Of a DNA stretch of 64,000 bases, positions 22,486 through 33,874 are shown piece after piece (position 1 is the first letter of the stretch; each line of letters starts with the position of its first letter). The DNA comes from Perkinsus olseni (taxonomy: Eukaryota > Perkinsozoa > Perkinsida > Perkinsidae). Location of the stretch: the NCBI GenBank assembly GCA_013115135.1, contig JABANP010000101.1:1-64000 (forward strand), written 5' to 3'. Under the pieces are notes generated by a model. The model was not told the DNA's origin. It saw nothing but the letters and a program-made list of their open reading frames with translations, and did not search any database. A program made the position numbers and the translations under genes.

Positions 22486-23281
22486 TCAACGATACAGCGA
22501 AACTCCCCGAAGAAGTACCTTCATCTCAGCCTTCAGCTGTTCAATCGACTCAAACGGATACTCCGGGCGGAATCTTCCGAGCACCAGCAATCGAAGCTCA
22601 GAGCCATAAAAGTCTGCCGAAAACCTGACACGCGCCACACGGTTGATCATGATGATGAGCTGTGATCCGAACTTAGCGCAGCTGCCATTACTACTCATGC
22701 ATGATGTATGCTTCCACCAGCTTCTCCTTCACATCATCGAAGCTAGGGTTCACCCCGACGCTCAGGGCTGTGGGATGAACCTCGAGGTCCGCTTGAGGAA
22801 TGGGGTGCCCGTCTGGATACCGGACTTGGGCAAAACCCAGGTAGACACCTGATACACGACCGCCGGTAGAAACGTGCCCAAGAGCATGTACGAGATTCGA
22901 CAAAGATAGGCGATTTCGAGTGAACAGTGTGGTCTGAGGGTAATCATCACTGGGCGGCGGCCACTCACGACCCTCAATGAACAGCAGACCACCGCTTCGC
23001 TGTCCCCGAGGCAAACAGCATATACTCTAGTGTACTGTGAAACGTTCCTGACGCCCCGTCCTACCAGTTTCCGCTGTTTCAAGGAAGCGGGCGACGGCAG
23101 GGCTTTCGGAGGTGATGTTAGCCGTCGGATAGCCCAACAACTTGGACCCTCTGCCGAAGCCAGACGCAACTGTTCCGGTGAGCCTGGCTGGGGGCTCTAG
23201 GAGATGCAGGATGCGCTGGATGCCTTCCTTTGTTGGGCTTGGTGGCATCGAAAACACGGGAAAACTGCGCCACAAATGCAC
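22486..23281 (-). CDS. RFK: Riboflavin kinase, three exons
   Basis: Converts riboflavin and ATP to FMN. Exons 23281-23065, 22848-22695 and 22624-22486 join in frame to about 169 residues, close to stand-alone riboflavin kinases. Family landmarks are RLTGTVASGFGRGSKLLGYP then TANIT (the G-x-G-R-G...L-G-x-P-T-A-N ATP and flavin site), the joined GVYLGFAQV, ALSVGVNPSF, EAYIMHEFSADFYGSEL across the second junction, and LGRFRPEYPFESIEQL. Introns are GT-AG: 23064-22849 (216 nt) and 22694-22625 (70 nt). The start is the ATG at 23281; a second Met 12 codons later (MPPSPTKEG) is also possible. No FAD synthetase domain is attached. Confidence 0.85.
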
Positions 23282-23778
23282 TACTAAGGCCTACCCTTGC
23301 ACGACCGAAGACAGGCCCTTCCATCGACGGCGAGATATCAATAATTTCAGGTACGCTTCACGACGACTAGCTCGACTTGCACGATAGGCTTGAGGAGCAA
23401 TGGCCGCTGGCATCCAGCCTCAGAGTACCACACCAACGTGAACCAGAAGTTCTTTCCTGTATGGGGATGGGTCCTCCATCGTGAGCACTAATAACGCATC
23501 ACAAAATACATTAAGAAATACTTATCGCTGTTAATGACGCTGACCACCAGCTTTGCATCAACACCGTGGTGTCTAGTGGAGAGGGAATCTACCAGCTGGA
23601 GCCGAGAGTCTGGGCGATCTCGATAGTGGGAGTAATCCACCTCTGATAGTCCCACTTGCCAGAGAGAACAACCTATGAGAATAAAAATGGCGGAGCGAAG
23701 CAGACCGCATTCGGTGAAGATCGTTGCGCTGCCCCGCCGCCATACTTCGCCGGAAATTTAACAGCGGATCGAAGCAAA

Positions 23779-25195
23779 TTATATTGCCCCATAGTTAATA
23801 GAATCGAGTGGCCGGACTACCTCATCAGAGATCTTCGAGCCCTCAGCAGTGATCGTCGCAAACTTCACCTTGTTGGAGCAGTAGCAATCACGATAAAACA
23901 AAACCTTCATGCCTAGTAAAATGACCACCATGATTAGCACGCATGCACAAAAGATACCACCATCCCTACATTCTTCCAGCATATCCCTGGCCTCTGCCTC
24001 AGTCATATCATTACTATGCTTACGACGCATAATGGGGAGGGCCAAATGCTGACCGAAACCTGAAACGATGTTGCGGTCCTTTTGTTGTTTTGTTTTGATG
24101 CCACTGAATACTGGGCCCAGAGTAAATGTGTTGTACCATTCGGGTGTATCCGGTGATATGATACTCAGCACACAAGAGAAAGCGTGCTGGTTCATGTAAT
24201 GGTGAGAGTGCTGCGTCTCGAATACAGCGGAGCGAAGCGCATTGAAATGACATTAGCTCTTAGCGAACTCCTCGTGTTAGTGGAGATACTATCAGCGACC
24301 ATAACCGGATACTCATCATTATTATCGTAAATAATCGCTAAGCCACTAAGAAACGAAGTGCAGCCCGGAGACATTACCTGTCGCTACAATATCCTCCTCG
24401 AAGAAGGTGCCGTAGAGGTCGACAGTGGCGAGGTAGGAGGGCTTCTCACTGCCCTTCTTGTTGATGCCGCCCCCAATGACAACATTGTTGTAAAGAGGAT
24501 CCATCTTACCTCTCTTCTGGTAGTAGACGCGACTGATGTACTGAGCCCACTCCGACGGACTACGCCTGAGGAGAGTTGTGGATCATTCTTGACCTCTCGC
24601 GTATCTTTCAAGCTGCAACCCAGGACACTATTCCAGCGACCACTTACTCAGTTCCGTCATCACACAGCCAGTCCTCGTTCTCGAGTTCATGAAGAGTGTC
24701 AGTGAGATACCTATACAGAAAATCTTCCGTCATCTCCCAAGGTCAACCTAAGATACTTACTGGAAATCCGAAATCTCCCCCGACGCAGCCACTAGAGTAT
24801 TGCTACCGATCTGAAATACACAAAACGAATGAGCTACGCTAGCAACCACAAGACTTGAATGGTCCTAGACAACAGAGACCTGTTATCCAAGAACAAAGAG
24901 CGCTACAAACACATAAAAACAGTCACTTCAAATCTAGCGTGCGACCGGCCATAATGACGAGGAAGTCCTCAACCTAGATGCTGCGTTGAGAACTCTTACC
25001 TTGGTGACTCTGTCCACTCCGGTGTATCTTGCAGAACTGCCATAGCTAGCAAGCGTATCATAACACATCATAATACCATCCTGGTACCTAACGATAGAAA
25101 ATACAAAACACGAATCGCTTCGCTCCGCCTTACTTCACTGCCAACATAGAAGCTCCGGTAACATAGGGCTGAAGGGTTCGCTGTTGTCCAGACAT
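23779..25195 (-). CDS. PSMB4: 20S proteasome subunit beta type-4 (beta7), seven exons
   Basis: A structural beta subunit of the 20S core. Exons are 25195-25134, 25087-25000, 24810-24761, 24710-24648, 24565-24378, 24059-23958 and 23912-23779; joined they encode 228 residues. Landmarks are PYVTGASMLAVKYQDGIMM, YDTLASYGSSARY, NTLVAASGEISDFQYLTDTL, RVYYQKRGKMDPLYNNVVIG, SYLATVDLYGTFFEED, GFGQHLALPIMRR and MKVLFYRDCYCSNKVKFATI. Introns measure 46, 189, 50, 82, 318 and 45 nt. Introns 1 and 5 each contain the GCTTCGCTCCGC motif, in opposite orientations relative to the gene. The start at 25195 gives a very short propeptide (MSGQQRTLQ), which suits a non-catalytic beta subunit. Confidence 0.9.
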
Positions 25196-25196
25196 T

Positions 25197-25436
25197 TTAT
25201 GAGAGTTCAAATTTACCAGCAACGGAGGTGTAGAAACTTCCATCAACGCCATAGTCGATGAAAACAGCGGGGTCTCCATCATCCAGCTCGGATAGCATCT
25301 TAGGTCGATCCATGGAAGATACGAATAATCTACCCCCGCATGCGCTACTCAGGAAGCGACAGAACGTGGAAACAGCACAATACTTGTAAAAATAGCAGTA
25401 GAAGAGCATCAACTCAAATATCTTCATCCTTGCCAA
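25197..25436 (-). CDS. Small ORF directly upstream of PSMB4
   Basis: A 79-residue frame ending one base before the PSMB4 start codon. It has a hydrophobic, Cys/Tyr-rich start (MKIFELMLFYCYFYKYC after an upstream MAR) and an acidic end containing LSELDDGDPAVFIDYGVDG. It cannot be spliced in frame into PSMB4 with the GT seen in its last codons. It may be the last exon of another gene, an upstream ORF, or chance. No family was recognised. Confidence 0.3.
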   Translation of the reverse strand: MARMKIFELMLFYCYFYKYCAVSTFCRFLSSACGGRLFVSSMDRPKMLSELDDGDPAVFIDYGVDGSFYTSVAGKFELS

Positions 25437-25865
25437 TTAACCTCATGCACTCCTCGTAACCCAACGGCTCCATTAATACCCCCTCCGAGGGAACACACAT
25501 CTCATGATTGATGCGTATCTAAGGTCGACCACGGTCATCAACACTCACCAAAGATACTCTGCGCGAACGTAAGCTAAGATACACTTCATCGCGGTGGGAG
25601 GACATCAACACGCGATCGCTCTTTTCCGCCACACAGTGCTAAAACTTTCAATTCATTCCCGCAAAGTTTCGAGCTTTCTGCGCAAAAAAGTTCGACCTAT
25701 GGATAGTTCCTAGCAGGCATCCTTCAACACACCCTCAGGCGTCTCAATCCCTTGCATGGTGCGAAAGAAGAGCGATAATTTTGATGCCGCGAAATGACCA
25801 TCACGTGAAACGGAACACGGAAAGCATCACACCCGTCGTCTACCGATGAAGTGTCAAAGCCACTC

Positions 25866-26598
25866 TTATATTACCGCTAATGCAAGATGATCAGCACTGA
25901 TCTCCCGATACTGCGCCCGCATGAATTGGGCCTGGATGGGGTATAACGTATCAATCAGCCGCTCTTTTACTGACGATGTGCTGCTGGTAGGCGGTACGTC
26001 TGAAGCAACAGAATTACTATCGCAAGTGATGGCAAAATTGAGCACGATTGAGTTCACTATACGCACCGCGACGAAAAATCAGAGGTCGAACCTACGCACT
26101 CTCAAACAGCGAACTTATCGAAGCCGCTATGAAGCCGATCGGAACCCCATAGTCAGAAATTTGGCATCCTTCCCGACAAGCGCTAGGGAGAATTCCAAGC
26201 ACTCGAGTGAGTAAACTGTCCTACCACATTGATCGGAGGGCTCGCCTGTGATCAGAGACGGCTTGAAGATTGATACCCGAGTGCCCAAAGCCTTCAGGAC
26301 TTCCGAGGTTTCTACCCGATACCTGAATAGCAATATCGATGGCAAAACCGGCAACAAACGCCGCCGTCCTCGGTTGCTCGGCCGTAGTGGGCGTTGGGAC
26401 AGCTAAGGTCGAGGGACCACGACGTTTGCGCATTGACGATGTGTCCTCCCACCCCGATACCAACGCCACTGCCCATGACGACGTGAGCCCTCTGAAGGGT
26501 GCTGGAATAGGGCAGCAAGTGATGTGAGGGTTCTGCCAGTGCAAGCGGCGATGGCACCCTCGGTAGGGTCCGTCTGGTTTCCAACTACCATCACTCAA
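25866..26598 (-). CDS. HTATIP2/TIP30-like NAD(P)-binding oxidoreductase, partial exon set
   Basis: After an acceptor (TTGCTATTCAG) at about 26311, the exon reads YRVETSEVLKALGTRVSIFK then PSLITGEPSDQCGR, like the E-x-E-V...L...VSIFRPG-LLG block of HTATIP2 and other atypical short-chain dehydrogenases. The next exon, after CATCGTCAG, reads KERLIDTLYPIQAQFMRAQY then REISADHLALA, matching the family's C-terminal pattern (...YR-I-VA-AM). A donor GTAATA follows, so a last exon lies further down (possibly MQGIETPEGVLKDAC near 25716-25755). The N-terminal Rossmann motif was not found with certainty, so the 5' boundary is approximate. Confidence 0.45.
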
Positions 26599-26817
26599 AG
26601 TCCTACAGTTTTAACACCTAGCCGGACAGCGGGGTGTTGTTTGACAGCGCTCGAAGCTCCAACAGAGCAATTCTCCATCGAATGAAGGCGAGCTAGTCCA
26701 GGTAGTCGCCACTCACTCAAGAAGTCCCTTAGCGTCCTTGAAATTCCTCGGCGTCGCCTCATCTCCTGCATTCTCGTTTTTAGTCCACTTTGGCGTGATT
26801 AGCCCCCACGTGACTCA

Positions 26818-27021
26818 TCAACGTAATATGGGACGCGCCTGACTGAAGTCGTATGATTTTATAAGCACGGACCGCTCAAGCAGCCATGGGGAGTTACCGA
26901 GCTCTTGGGCTGCTGTCTCGGCAAAACTTAGGTTCTCAGCGACATCTAATCGAAGTAAGTCAGCAGGGCTCGCTAGACCGTATCTGATAAGCAAAATACA
27001 CCTACAGGTGTTCAGAACCAC
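26818..27021 (-). CDS. Unidentified short minus-strand exon candidate
   Basis: A protein-like frame (RYGLASPADLLRLDVAENLS then FAETAAQELGNSPWLLE). It could be an upstream exon of the oxidoreductase or a separate gene. No splice join was established. Confidence 0.25.
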   Translation of the reverse strand: MVLNTCRCILLIRYGLASPADLLRLDVAENLSFAETAAQELGNSPWLLERSVLIKSYDFSQARPILR

Positions 27022-27751
27022 CGACCATGAGGTATGACGTCGAAGATTCCTCCACTACACCAACGAGACCCGTCGTTACCTGCCTCCTCTGGCTCCGAGA
27101 GCAGAGACCGCCAGCTCTGCCCCCGTGCCGTGTTCCTTCATAGCGGCTGGCAAGTCTGATAAATCCTCAGCCACATCGATTGCCTTCAACTTGGACCTGC
27201 CACAGGGACCTCTACCCTACCCCAGGCACGGGCGACACCCCGAAACTACTTAGCTCCAGCCGCTCCCATTTTGTATCGGTGATAAAGTTGTTAAGTCTAT
27301 CAGCATGGCCAGGTCGTCCTATGGAGACCAGACGGCTACCTACTCCAAGATATTCACAGAAGGCTCTAGGATGCGCACCGCTTACACAGAGGAGACAAGA
27401 GGAAACTGCGGACGAGGTGACTGCCGAGTCTACCGGTCCCTCCAAGTATTATGGCGGTGTATTCATGGTAGGCTGGTGATGACATCATGTGAGAGCCAAT
27501 CTGATTGTAGGACGCTGTCTCTCAAGACCACTACACTTTAGTGACCAAAGTACAGTGAGAGGTCGGTGCGTTCCGCTCAATCGATTGCCAGGGCGTGCGC
27601 TTTCTTCACAACCCACTTTGAAGATACGAGGTGGTAGTCATCGGTATCTTGGGCTTACCACATGCTGGGGCTGGAGGACGGACTTGTCCTCCTCCAGCAG
27701 GCATGGGATACCTTCTGGCAAGTTGATGTAAGTCGTATCTTAGGTTGATTC

Positions 27752-29190
27752 GTGCTGAACACGGCAGAAAAGATATGCTTTTCAGCCTGGAGGTCTAGCG
27801 AGCTACCCCCTTCTACCTCCTGTGTCCGTGCCGATCCAGCTGGGCATGATGCCCACAGCTGCTCCTCTGGTGGGAGCGGCTCTCCTATCAGTAAGCGACA
27901 ACAAATCGCTTCGCTCCGCCTTTTTCTCCTCTTCATCAGGGTGGCCCAGGTGGCGAAGGCGTCGACGCGAGTGACTTTTTCGGCGAAGGTAAGACGAGGT
28001 AAAGAGCCAGCGTATCATTCCCCTCTCCCACGCTCATTTCCTGTACTGCGCCGTGCCTCTACTTCTCTTACATCATTATTTGACGTGTCTGAGATCTTTC
28101 GGTGTATCCATTCATTCCAACTCCATGATAGGTAACGGGCATGTGTACGACGTCCCCTCTCGCGTCCGCTCCCCGTAGTTGAGCCATGCACTGTGACTTT
28201 ACCTCTATCTCAAGTAACTTCGGTGTTTCTCATAACATCATTAGTCGATGCGTCTGAGATCGTTCGGTATAATGAGTCATTCCAACTCATATTTGATGGC
28301 GTTGACGCACCAGGGGGTGTGGATTTTCTTTTCAAGCTGCGTTATCATCGCCTCCTTTGCATCTGGATTTCGGTCTAGCACGATGATCGGCATAATATCC
28401 TATTAGAGGCATTGGTGTCATCTTTCGATCTGACCATTTGACGTGATTTTGTCCCGTTGATGACCTCATTCGTTCCATCATGAGCTTAGAAGCGCCTTCT
28501 AGCTTCAGTCGTCGGTCGATTGCTGTATGTTCAGAGGCGGTCTTGTCCGAGTCCTTTTACTTCTATCAGTTTTACATTCTCCCGAAGCCGCGGAAAAACT
28601 ATTCCAGGTTCTTGGGGATGTCTCTGACGTTGTTTCAGGCCCCAGGAGAACCTCTTCGAGCAGTGATTCTGATGGCGTACCGATCAACATAGCGACGAAG
28701 GGAGGAGGAGTAGAGCCTATGGATGAGGACGAACATCCTCATCACACAAGTAGAGGGTCCAAGCTCAACTCTGGGAGGCCGAAGAAATTCTTGGAGTAAG
28801 TCTGTTACCTTTCCGAATGCACTTGGAAGTTCGAGATCAGGTGGTTACCGAGTATTATGGCATGTATGAGTATGTTCGACGCTTCTCTGCTGGTGGCTAC
28901 CATTCGGGGCTTCGGCATCCCTTGCGATGTGCCGTTATTGGCCTGGGCGATAGGTGATCTCACGACGGTCTTTCAGTAGTAGGAGTCTGGTCGTCTCAGT
29001 GGGACTGTTACTTGGTTGGCCAGCAACCTTCCTGGTCTACTCCTACGGCCGTGAAGAAAGTTTCAAGTGGGGTTTTTGCGCTTCGCTCCGTCGGGTAGAT
29101 TCCAATTTTTCAGGGGTGGCTTCGTTCTCGAGCTGCTGCTCTTGGCGGTTTCGTTCTGTTGGTTGTGTGCAGGTAATGCATAGGTGAATC
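27752..29190 (+). CDS. Unidentified plus-strand membrane-protein gene, multi-exon
   Basis: Several exons are visible. Hydrophobic AAPLVGAALLS precedes an intron at about 27891-27939 (GTAAGC...TCATCAG), whose next exon reads GGPGGEGVDASDFFGE. A longer exon (about 28600-28798) reads DVVSGPRRTSSSSDSDGVP and GVEPMDEDEHPHHTSRGSKL and joins across GTAAGT...ATCAG to WLPSIMACMSMFDASLLVA. Two further hydrophobic stretches follow: LVVSVGLLLGWPATFLVYSY and AALGGFVLLVVC. Introns near 27909 and 29081 both carry CTTCGCTCCG. The full model and the family are unknown; start and stop are approximate. Confidence 0.4.
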
Positions 29191-29993
29191 CTCTTCTATT
29201 CATCGTCAAAGATTCCTGAGAATTTGCGCTCCTTATCCAGCGTACTGAGGAGGGGAAAATATCCGGAAAATTGCTAATCCGGGCGTTCTACCTACTTCCG
29301 AGTCTCCTGAGCCACGGCGACAACTTGTCAGGTATGGTTTGGGTGAACAGCTCCGTCACTTGTATCGATACATCTCCATTGCTCTGGTGGACGGTCTTCG
29401 TGAAGTAAAGCCCGAACCATGACTCATTACCTGCCGAACTCTCCCCTTAGTTCGATAACCAGTCTGTCCATCACCAGTACTATTATGTTTTGCATGGTCG
29501 TCACTACAGTAAGGCGGACGACTGTTCCTGACCCACTCATCACCGGCTCTCCCCAGGTCATATCCCTTCTGTTTGGCGGTAGTAGTGGTGGTGGCGGAGG
29601 GCAGTGATCGTCCCGGTAGTATCAACTGGGACAGCTGTCAGTACTCCTTCCCGATCGTTAGTGTATGGTCCTTAGTTTCGCAATTTTTCAGCTTTCAGAC
29701 TGATACCATACAGACGTATACTTTTACACTTCTAATAGCCGAACGAAACGACTTATGATAAGATGATCGTTTCATGCTATCATAGTTCATAATAGTTGTG
29801 TGGCTCTCGTAGCGATGGTGGTGCCGTGTGTCAGGTCTGTCATCGTAGAGAGCAAGCTCGAGCCCTGTATGTCACTTTCATCCCGAAGTTTCTTGAGATG
29901 CCTTGGTTTAGTATCTCACAGTTCAGCCTTTAGTATTCAATTCTTCGCTGTGCGCGAGTCTTGAGGCCCCCTATACCGGCTTCGACTCCCTCA

Positions 29994-30408
29994 TCAGCGT
30001 ATTGAATCGAAAGGGGTTACGATCTGTTGGTATGACTGATGGCTACTCGAAATGAAGGATAATACCGACATCGACAGGAGCCTAGGGCGATTCTCTTCGC
30101 TGTTGACTGAAATTGGTGCTACCGTTGTTTTTGTCGGGGTATTCCTCGATGAACATGAGTTGAGTAGTATATGGATTTTCAAGTGTTGATCGAGAGTCTC
30201 GTTGTAGTTGGGTATAAACTTCCTGGCAGCGACCGTTTCGTGCCTGGCCTCCAATTTTCGGGTGCGAAGCGATGCGAATGAGGTGTGAGATGATAAGTGC
30301 TCGGGATGTAAGCCGTGCTTCGAAAGGAATACTCTCGTGGCCCTCCGCCGTCACACCCAATTTGCGTAAGTAACTATCTTCAATATGAGAGAACAAGAAA
30401 ATGAGCAC
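29994..30408 (-). CDS. Weak minus-strand coding candidate
   Basis: Two overlapping frames of 108 and 86 residues (one begins MLIFLFSHIEDSYLRKLG). The rest of 29.2-30.9 kb shows nothing better. No domain or homologue was recognised; chance ORFs are possible. Confidence 0.15.
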
Positions 30409-30951
30409 AGGGCAACTGGGATGTTACGGATGACCAATGACATGCAATTACGGGGCTCCTTCTGCCACTAGTACTCACACTACAGTACTGTGGAATGGCC
30501 GAGGCTGCAGGGAGGCACGCGCGCTTTTCCCGCTGGATTTGCACCGCTCCACACTACGTGTAGTGCTTCAGGAAATGTTTCGATTCTAATTTCCTGTTAT
30601 AGAGAGGTGTCATATTAGATGGGAGATACCGTTGCCTTGCACAGCTGGTGACGACAGTCTCGCATGACTCTCGGGTCTCGAATACAGTCCGGTGTCCGAT
30701 CGCATCGACAACAACTCCTATTGTGATGCTATGAACACAACCATTTTGTCACCACTCTACACCAACATCAACAACATGATAGGAGCATGGGGGTCAGCAG
30801 CTGGTCTGGATAGGGGGTCTACGCTTGTGAAAGAGATCCTTCTCAGTAGGGCGTGTTTCAACCAAGTTTTCCCTCACTGAACAGGTATCGCAAATGCAGG
30901 AGCTTTCGAGGGGACCGCAGAGCGTCCCCTCGATTGGGTGAATTGGGGGAT

Positions 30952-32288
30952 TTACGGTATGACTTCGTTGGGGGTTGGAGGGTAATCAACTCCCACTGAA
31001 TCGAGTATTGAATCCACCAGGTTTGTGTCGAAACTCCTCGGCGAATCGGACCCGTCGTCGAGCTTCGAATGGTCGGATATTTTAACCTGTGGACTTAGCA
31101 TGAAATTCCCCTCGACTGTTTGAAGGTTGTCCGGCGCCTCTTGAGTTAAAGTGTTGGAGGGCAGTGTCATCGTATATGGCAAGGCGTCATCAGGAAGCGG
31201 TGAATCTACCGCACCAGCTGATGATTCGAGAATGTGGTCGGCCAAGTCTTGGGCAGGAGTTCCAGGCCAGACTGTCCAGTCAGCGAGGTCTGCATCGTCC
31301 AGGAGCTCCCTCCTGGGAACGATAATCTGTACTCATTATCGGGTCTACTGCCGGTGGGATATCGGGCTCTCCTTCAACCGTCGAGTCCACGGGGTGTGTC
31401 ACCGCGCTGCTACCAGAAACCACCCCACTAGGTGGATGGTCAACCACTCCTGATGACTTTAATATGGCGTCCAACGGATCGGAATCATGATCGGAAATGA
31501 GCCAATCCAAGAAGTCCACGTTGTCCGAACTTGGAGTCGCCCAGGCATCCCCTTCACCTGTCTTGGGGATCTTTCTGGGGACCCCTCTGAGAGCCGCGTC
31601 AGCCGCAGAACGCTTACCGCTCCCGGAGGATGAAAATGGCGAGGCTCCCAGGGAGAGACGCTCGGCCGGAGGGTCTCCTCAGTGGCCTGGAGAGCTCGAT
31701 GCCAAAGTCACAAGAGAGCCAATATCTTTTTTCTTTATTAGACCCGATACCAACCATCACGCTGGTCTCAGTCGGGCAGAAGATCAGCTGTGAGTAAATG
31801 CTCCCTGTCGGCTTCTTCAGGTGCAGCGCGAAGTAGAAGCTAGCAGTGAAATAAGTAGTCAAGTGTGCGGGATGGAATTGGAAGCATTCCGGTCGTTCAC
31901 CCCGTACCATAAATCTGCCGAATCGTGTTAGTCTACTCACTGTTCTGTCAGGAAACCACCACAACTCTGCCGTCGCTACCATAGGAATCGATGCGTCCCC
32001 CACACTAGCGGTAAGGCGTCCCCTTTGCCCTTCCGGACCATCTTCAACAACCAAGTCGAATTGTGTCAGGCCGGGCAGGTCGTGATATACGCTAACTCCG
32101 TCCACCTTCACAGCCTTATACGTGCCTGCTGGCAGCTCTTCACTTACGACGCGTTCTCTGCCACTGTGTTTAACTCTTCTGCCAAGCTTAGGCGCGTACC
32201 CAGATGTGCAAAACGCGAAGTACAGAAGGCACGCTTTCATCAGGACGGGATGAGAACGGCAACTACATAAGCAAACACCCTCCTCCAC
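30952..32288 (-). CDS. Lineage-specific protein of unknown function, family member 2 (frames broken or spliced)
   Basis: The first 180 residues (from 32288) are clearly related to the 9998-11452 protein: EELPAGTYKAVKVDG, FDLVVEDGPEGQRGR, QLIFCPTETSVMVGIGSN and YWLSCDFGIELSRP. A hydrophobic start (MKACLLYFAFCTSGYA) looks like a signal peptide. The frame then stops at 31614. The same type of acidic linker continues in a second frame (TGEGDAWATPSSDNVDFLDW, near 31500) and then a third (LADHILESSAGAVDS, from 31245 to 30952). Short introns or two indels are needed. The C-terminal domain of member 1 is not found, so this copy is shorter and may be decaying. Confidence 0.6.
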
Positions 32289-32547
32289 AAACTTGGTCTG
32301 CTACTCAGAACAGGTCGACTTTCGACTCCCGATAAAATAATCCCGAAGCCCCAAGATTCCTCAATTAGGAAACCTCATGAGTCGCTAGTAGCGATACAGT
32401 AATAGCGACTGGCTGTCAACACTAATATTCGCACTGGCGGCAAGTGATGAAGTGCCGCTGGGACTTCAGCCCTGGCGGGAGGAGAAGTCGAAGCCAGTCG
32501 ACAACACTTTAACGACAGGTGTCTCCTGTAGCCGAACGTTTAGGGGG

Positions 32548-32663
32548 TGTTCGATAGACTGCGGCCTCTCCTGAATTTCAACAGCGCTCCCAGGATTGAA
32601 TTTAACGTGTACAACGCGACCCTGGGGGCGTTCTTGAAACTCGGGAGGGATCTATCGAACACG
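32548..32663. mobile_element. Fold-back/MITE-like element, about 116 bp
   Basis: Both ends carry the 12-bp inverted repeat GTGTTCGATAGA / TCTATCGAACAC. The arms stay complementary inward: CCTGAATTTCAACAGCGC on the left faces GCGTTCTTGAAACTCGGG on the right. No target-site duplication could be recognised. Confidence 0.65.
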
Positions 32664-33874
32664 CGGGTGGAATCCGGGTGTGTATGCGTGCATCTTCTAG
32701 CCGCGCCCCCGGAGCACGCGATAAGCGCTCGCCCCAAAAATCATCGTCTGCCCGGGCGGGTCGGGTCGGGTGCCTGACTTTCCATCCCATGTCCCAAGTT
32801 CGAGTTCCCGAAGCGTTGACGGCGGCGGAAGGGGGGGGGTCAACTTCCGGAGGTCGAGATGTGGTGGAAGATCGGGTGGGAGCTGCGCCCACACCACGCG
32901 GGCTTCTCCTATGGAATATTTCACGCGGCGTGAAATGTGGTAGGAGAAGTACGGACTGGCTGAAACTGTACTGATTTGAAATGACTGTACTCGAGGCTTC
33001 CGGCAGAAACAGTTGACGTATGGTATGGGTGCGATACAGAAACTCTCTGTATGATTCGAAACTGTAGGAAGTGGGAGAAGTCGAGTTGACACTGCACGGT
33101 TGTATGACAGGAAACTGTTTCAGTTGAAACAGTACGAGAAAGCCTTCTACGATACGCTCTATCAGCTGCCACTGTACCCTGTCATACCGACCCTGCTAGC
33201 AGTCTGTCCAGTCCGACTCCACGTCCCCTTAGCGAGTTGCTTCGAGACCCTGTGTGTGTGAGTTTCTAGTCCAACGGTAACGGTTCCGGCTTAGTTAGAC
33301 TCTTGACGATGTGCTCAGTTGGAGACTCTCTGTAGCGTTGCCATGCGGTGCAATCAGACAGATTGTCGAGAAGCTATTTTCAGGGCTACATTCAACCAGA
33401 GAGGCTTCCTTTCCTCCTGGCAGGATCCGCTTGCACGAGACCCTCGTATGCTGCTGTTATTCAACTCGGGAAGCTTCCTGAAATATCTCGGCTTAATAAT
33501 TCACGGTTCGCCTTTGCGAACCATTTACTCTGAAGGATTGGTTCCAATTCTTCTTGTTGGTGAGCCTTACCTCACTAGGAAACTACATAACAGAGACGCA
33601 TGGATGGTCCGGGGATCGAACCCGGGTGGTATGGTCTACCTTCGTTACAAGTGTACAACATGGACGAATTCGACTGCATCTAATAGTGTTATGACGCTTT
33701 TCTTACCCGAGGACACGTGTTGGGATTGCTTCGATCATCATGTACAGTAGATGCATTTCTTGCCCTGCTGCAATGCCGTGTTGTAGTCGGGTATTAATTT
33801 AGGAGGACAGAGCATCAGGAAGTATCAGAGCTGTTCTCGTTTACAGTTATCTTGTGCCGTGAGTCCTGCCCGCC

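Noticed and set aside
23779..24195. 138-residue ORF starting MNQHAFSCVLSII on the minus strand
   Set aside because: Only two parts of it are PSMB4 exons 6 and 7; its N-terminus and the hydrophobic stretch CACVLIMVVILLG are read-through of introns 5 and 6.
33319..33750. 143-residue plus-strand ORF
   Set aside because: Low-complexity coding character, no family, and it runs across a tRNA T-arm-like sequence in antisense; more likely a chance ORF.
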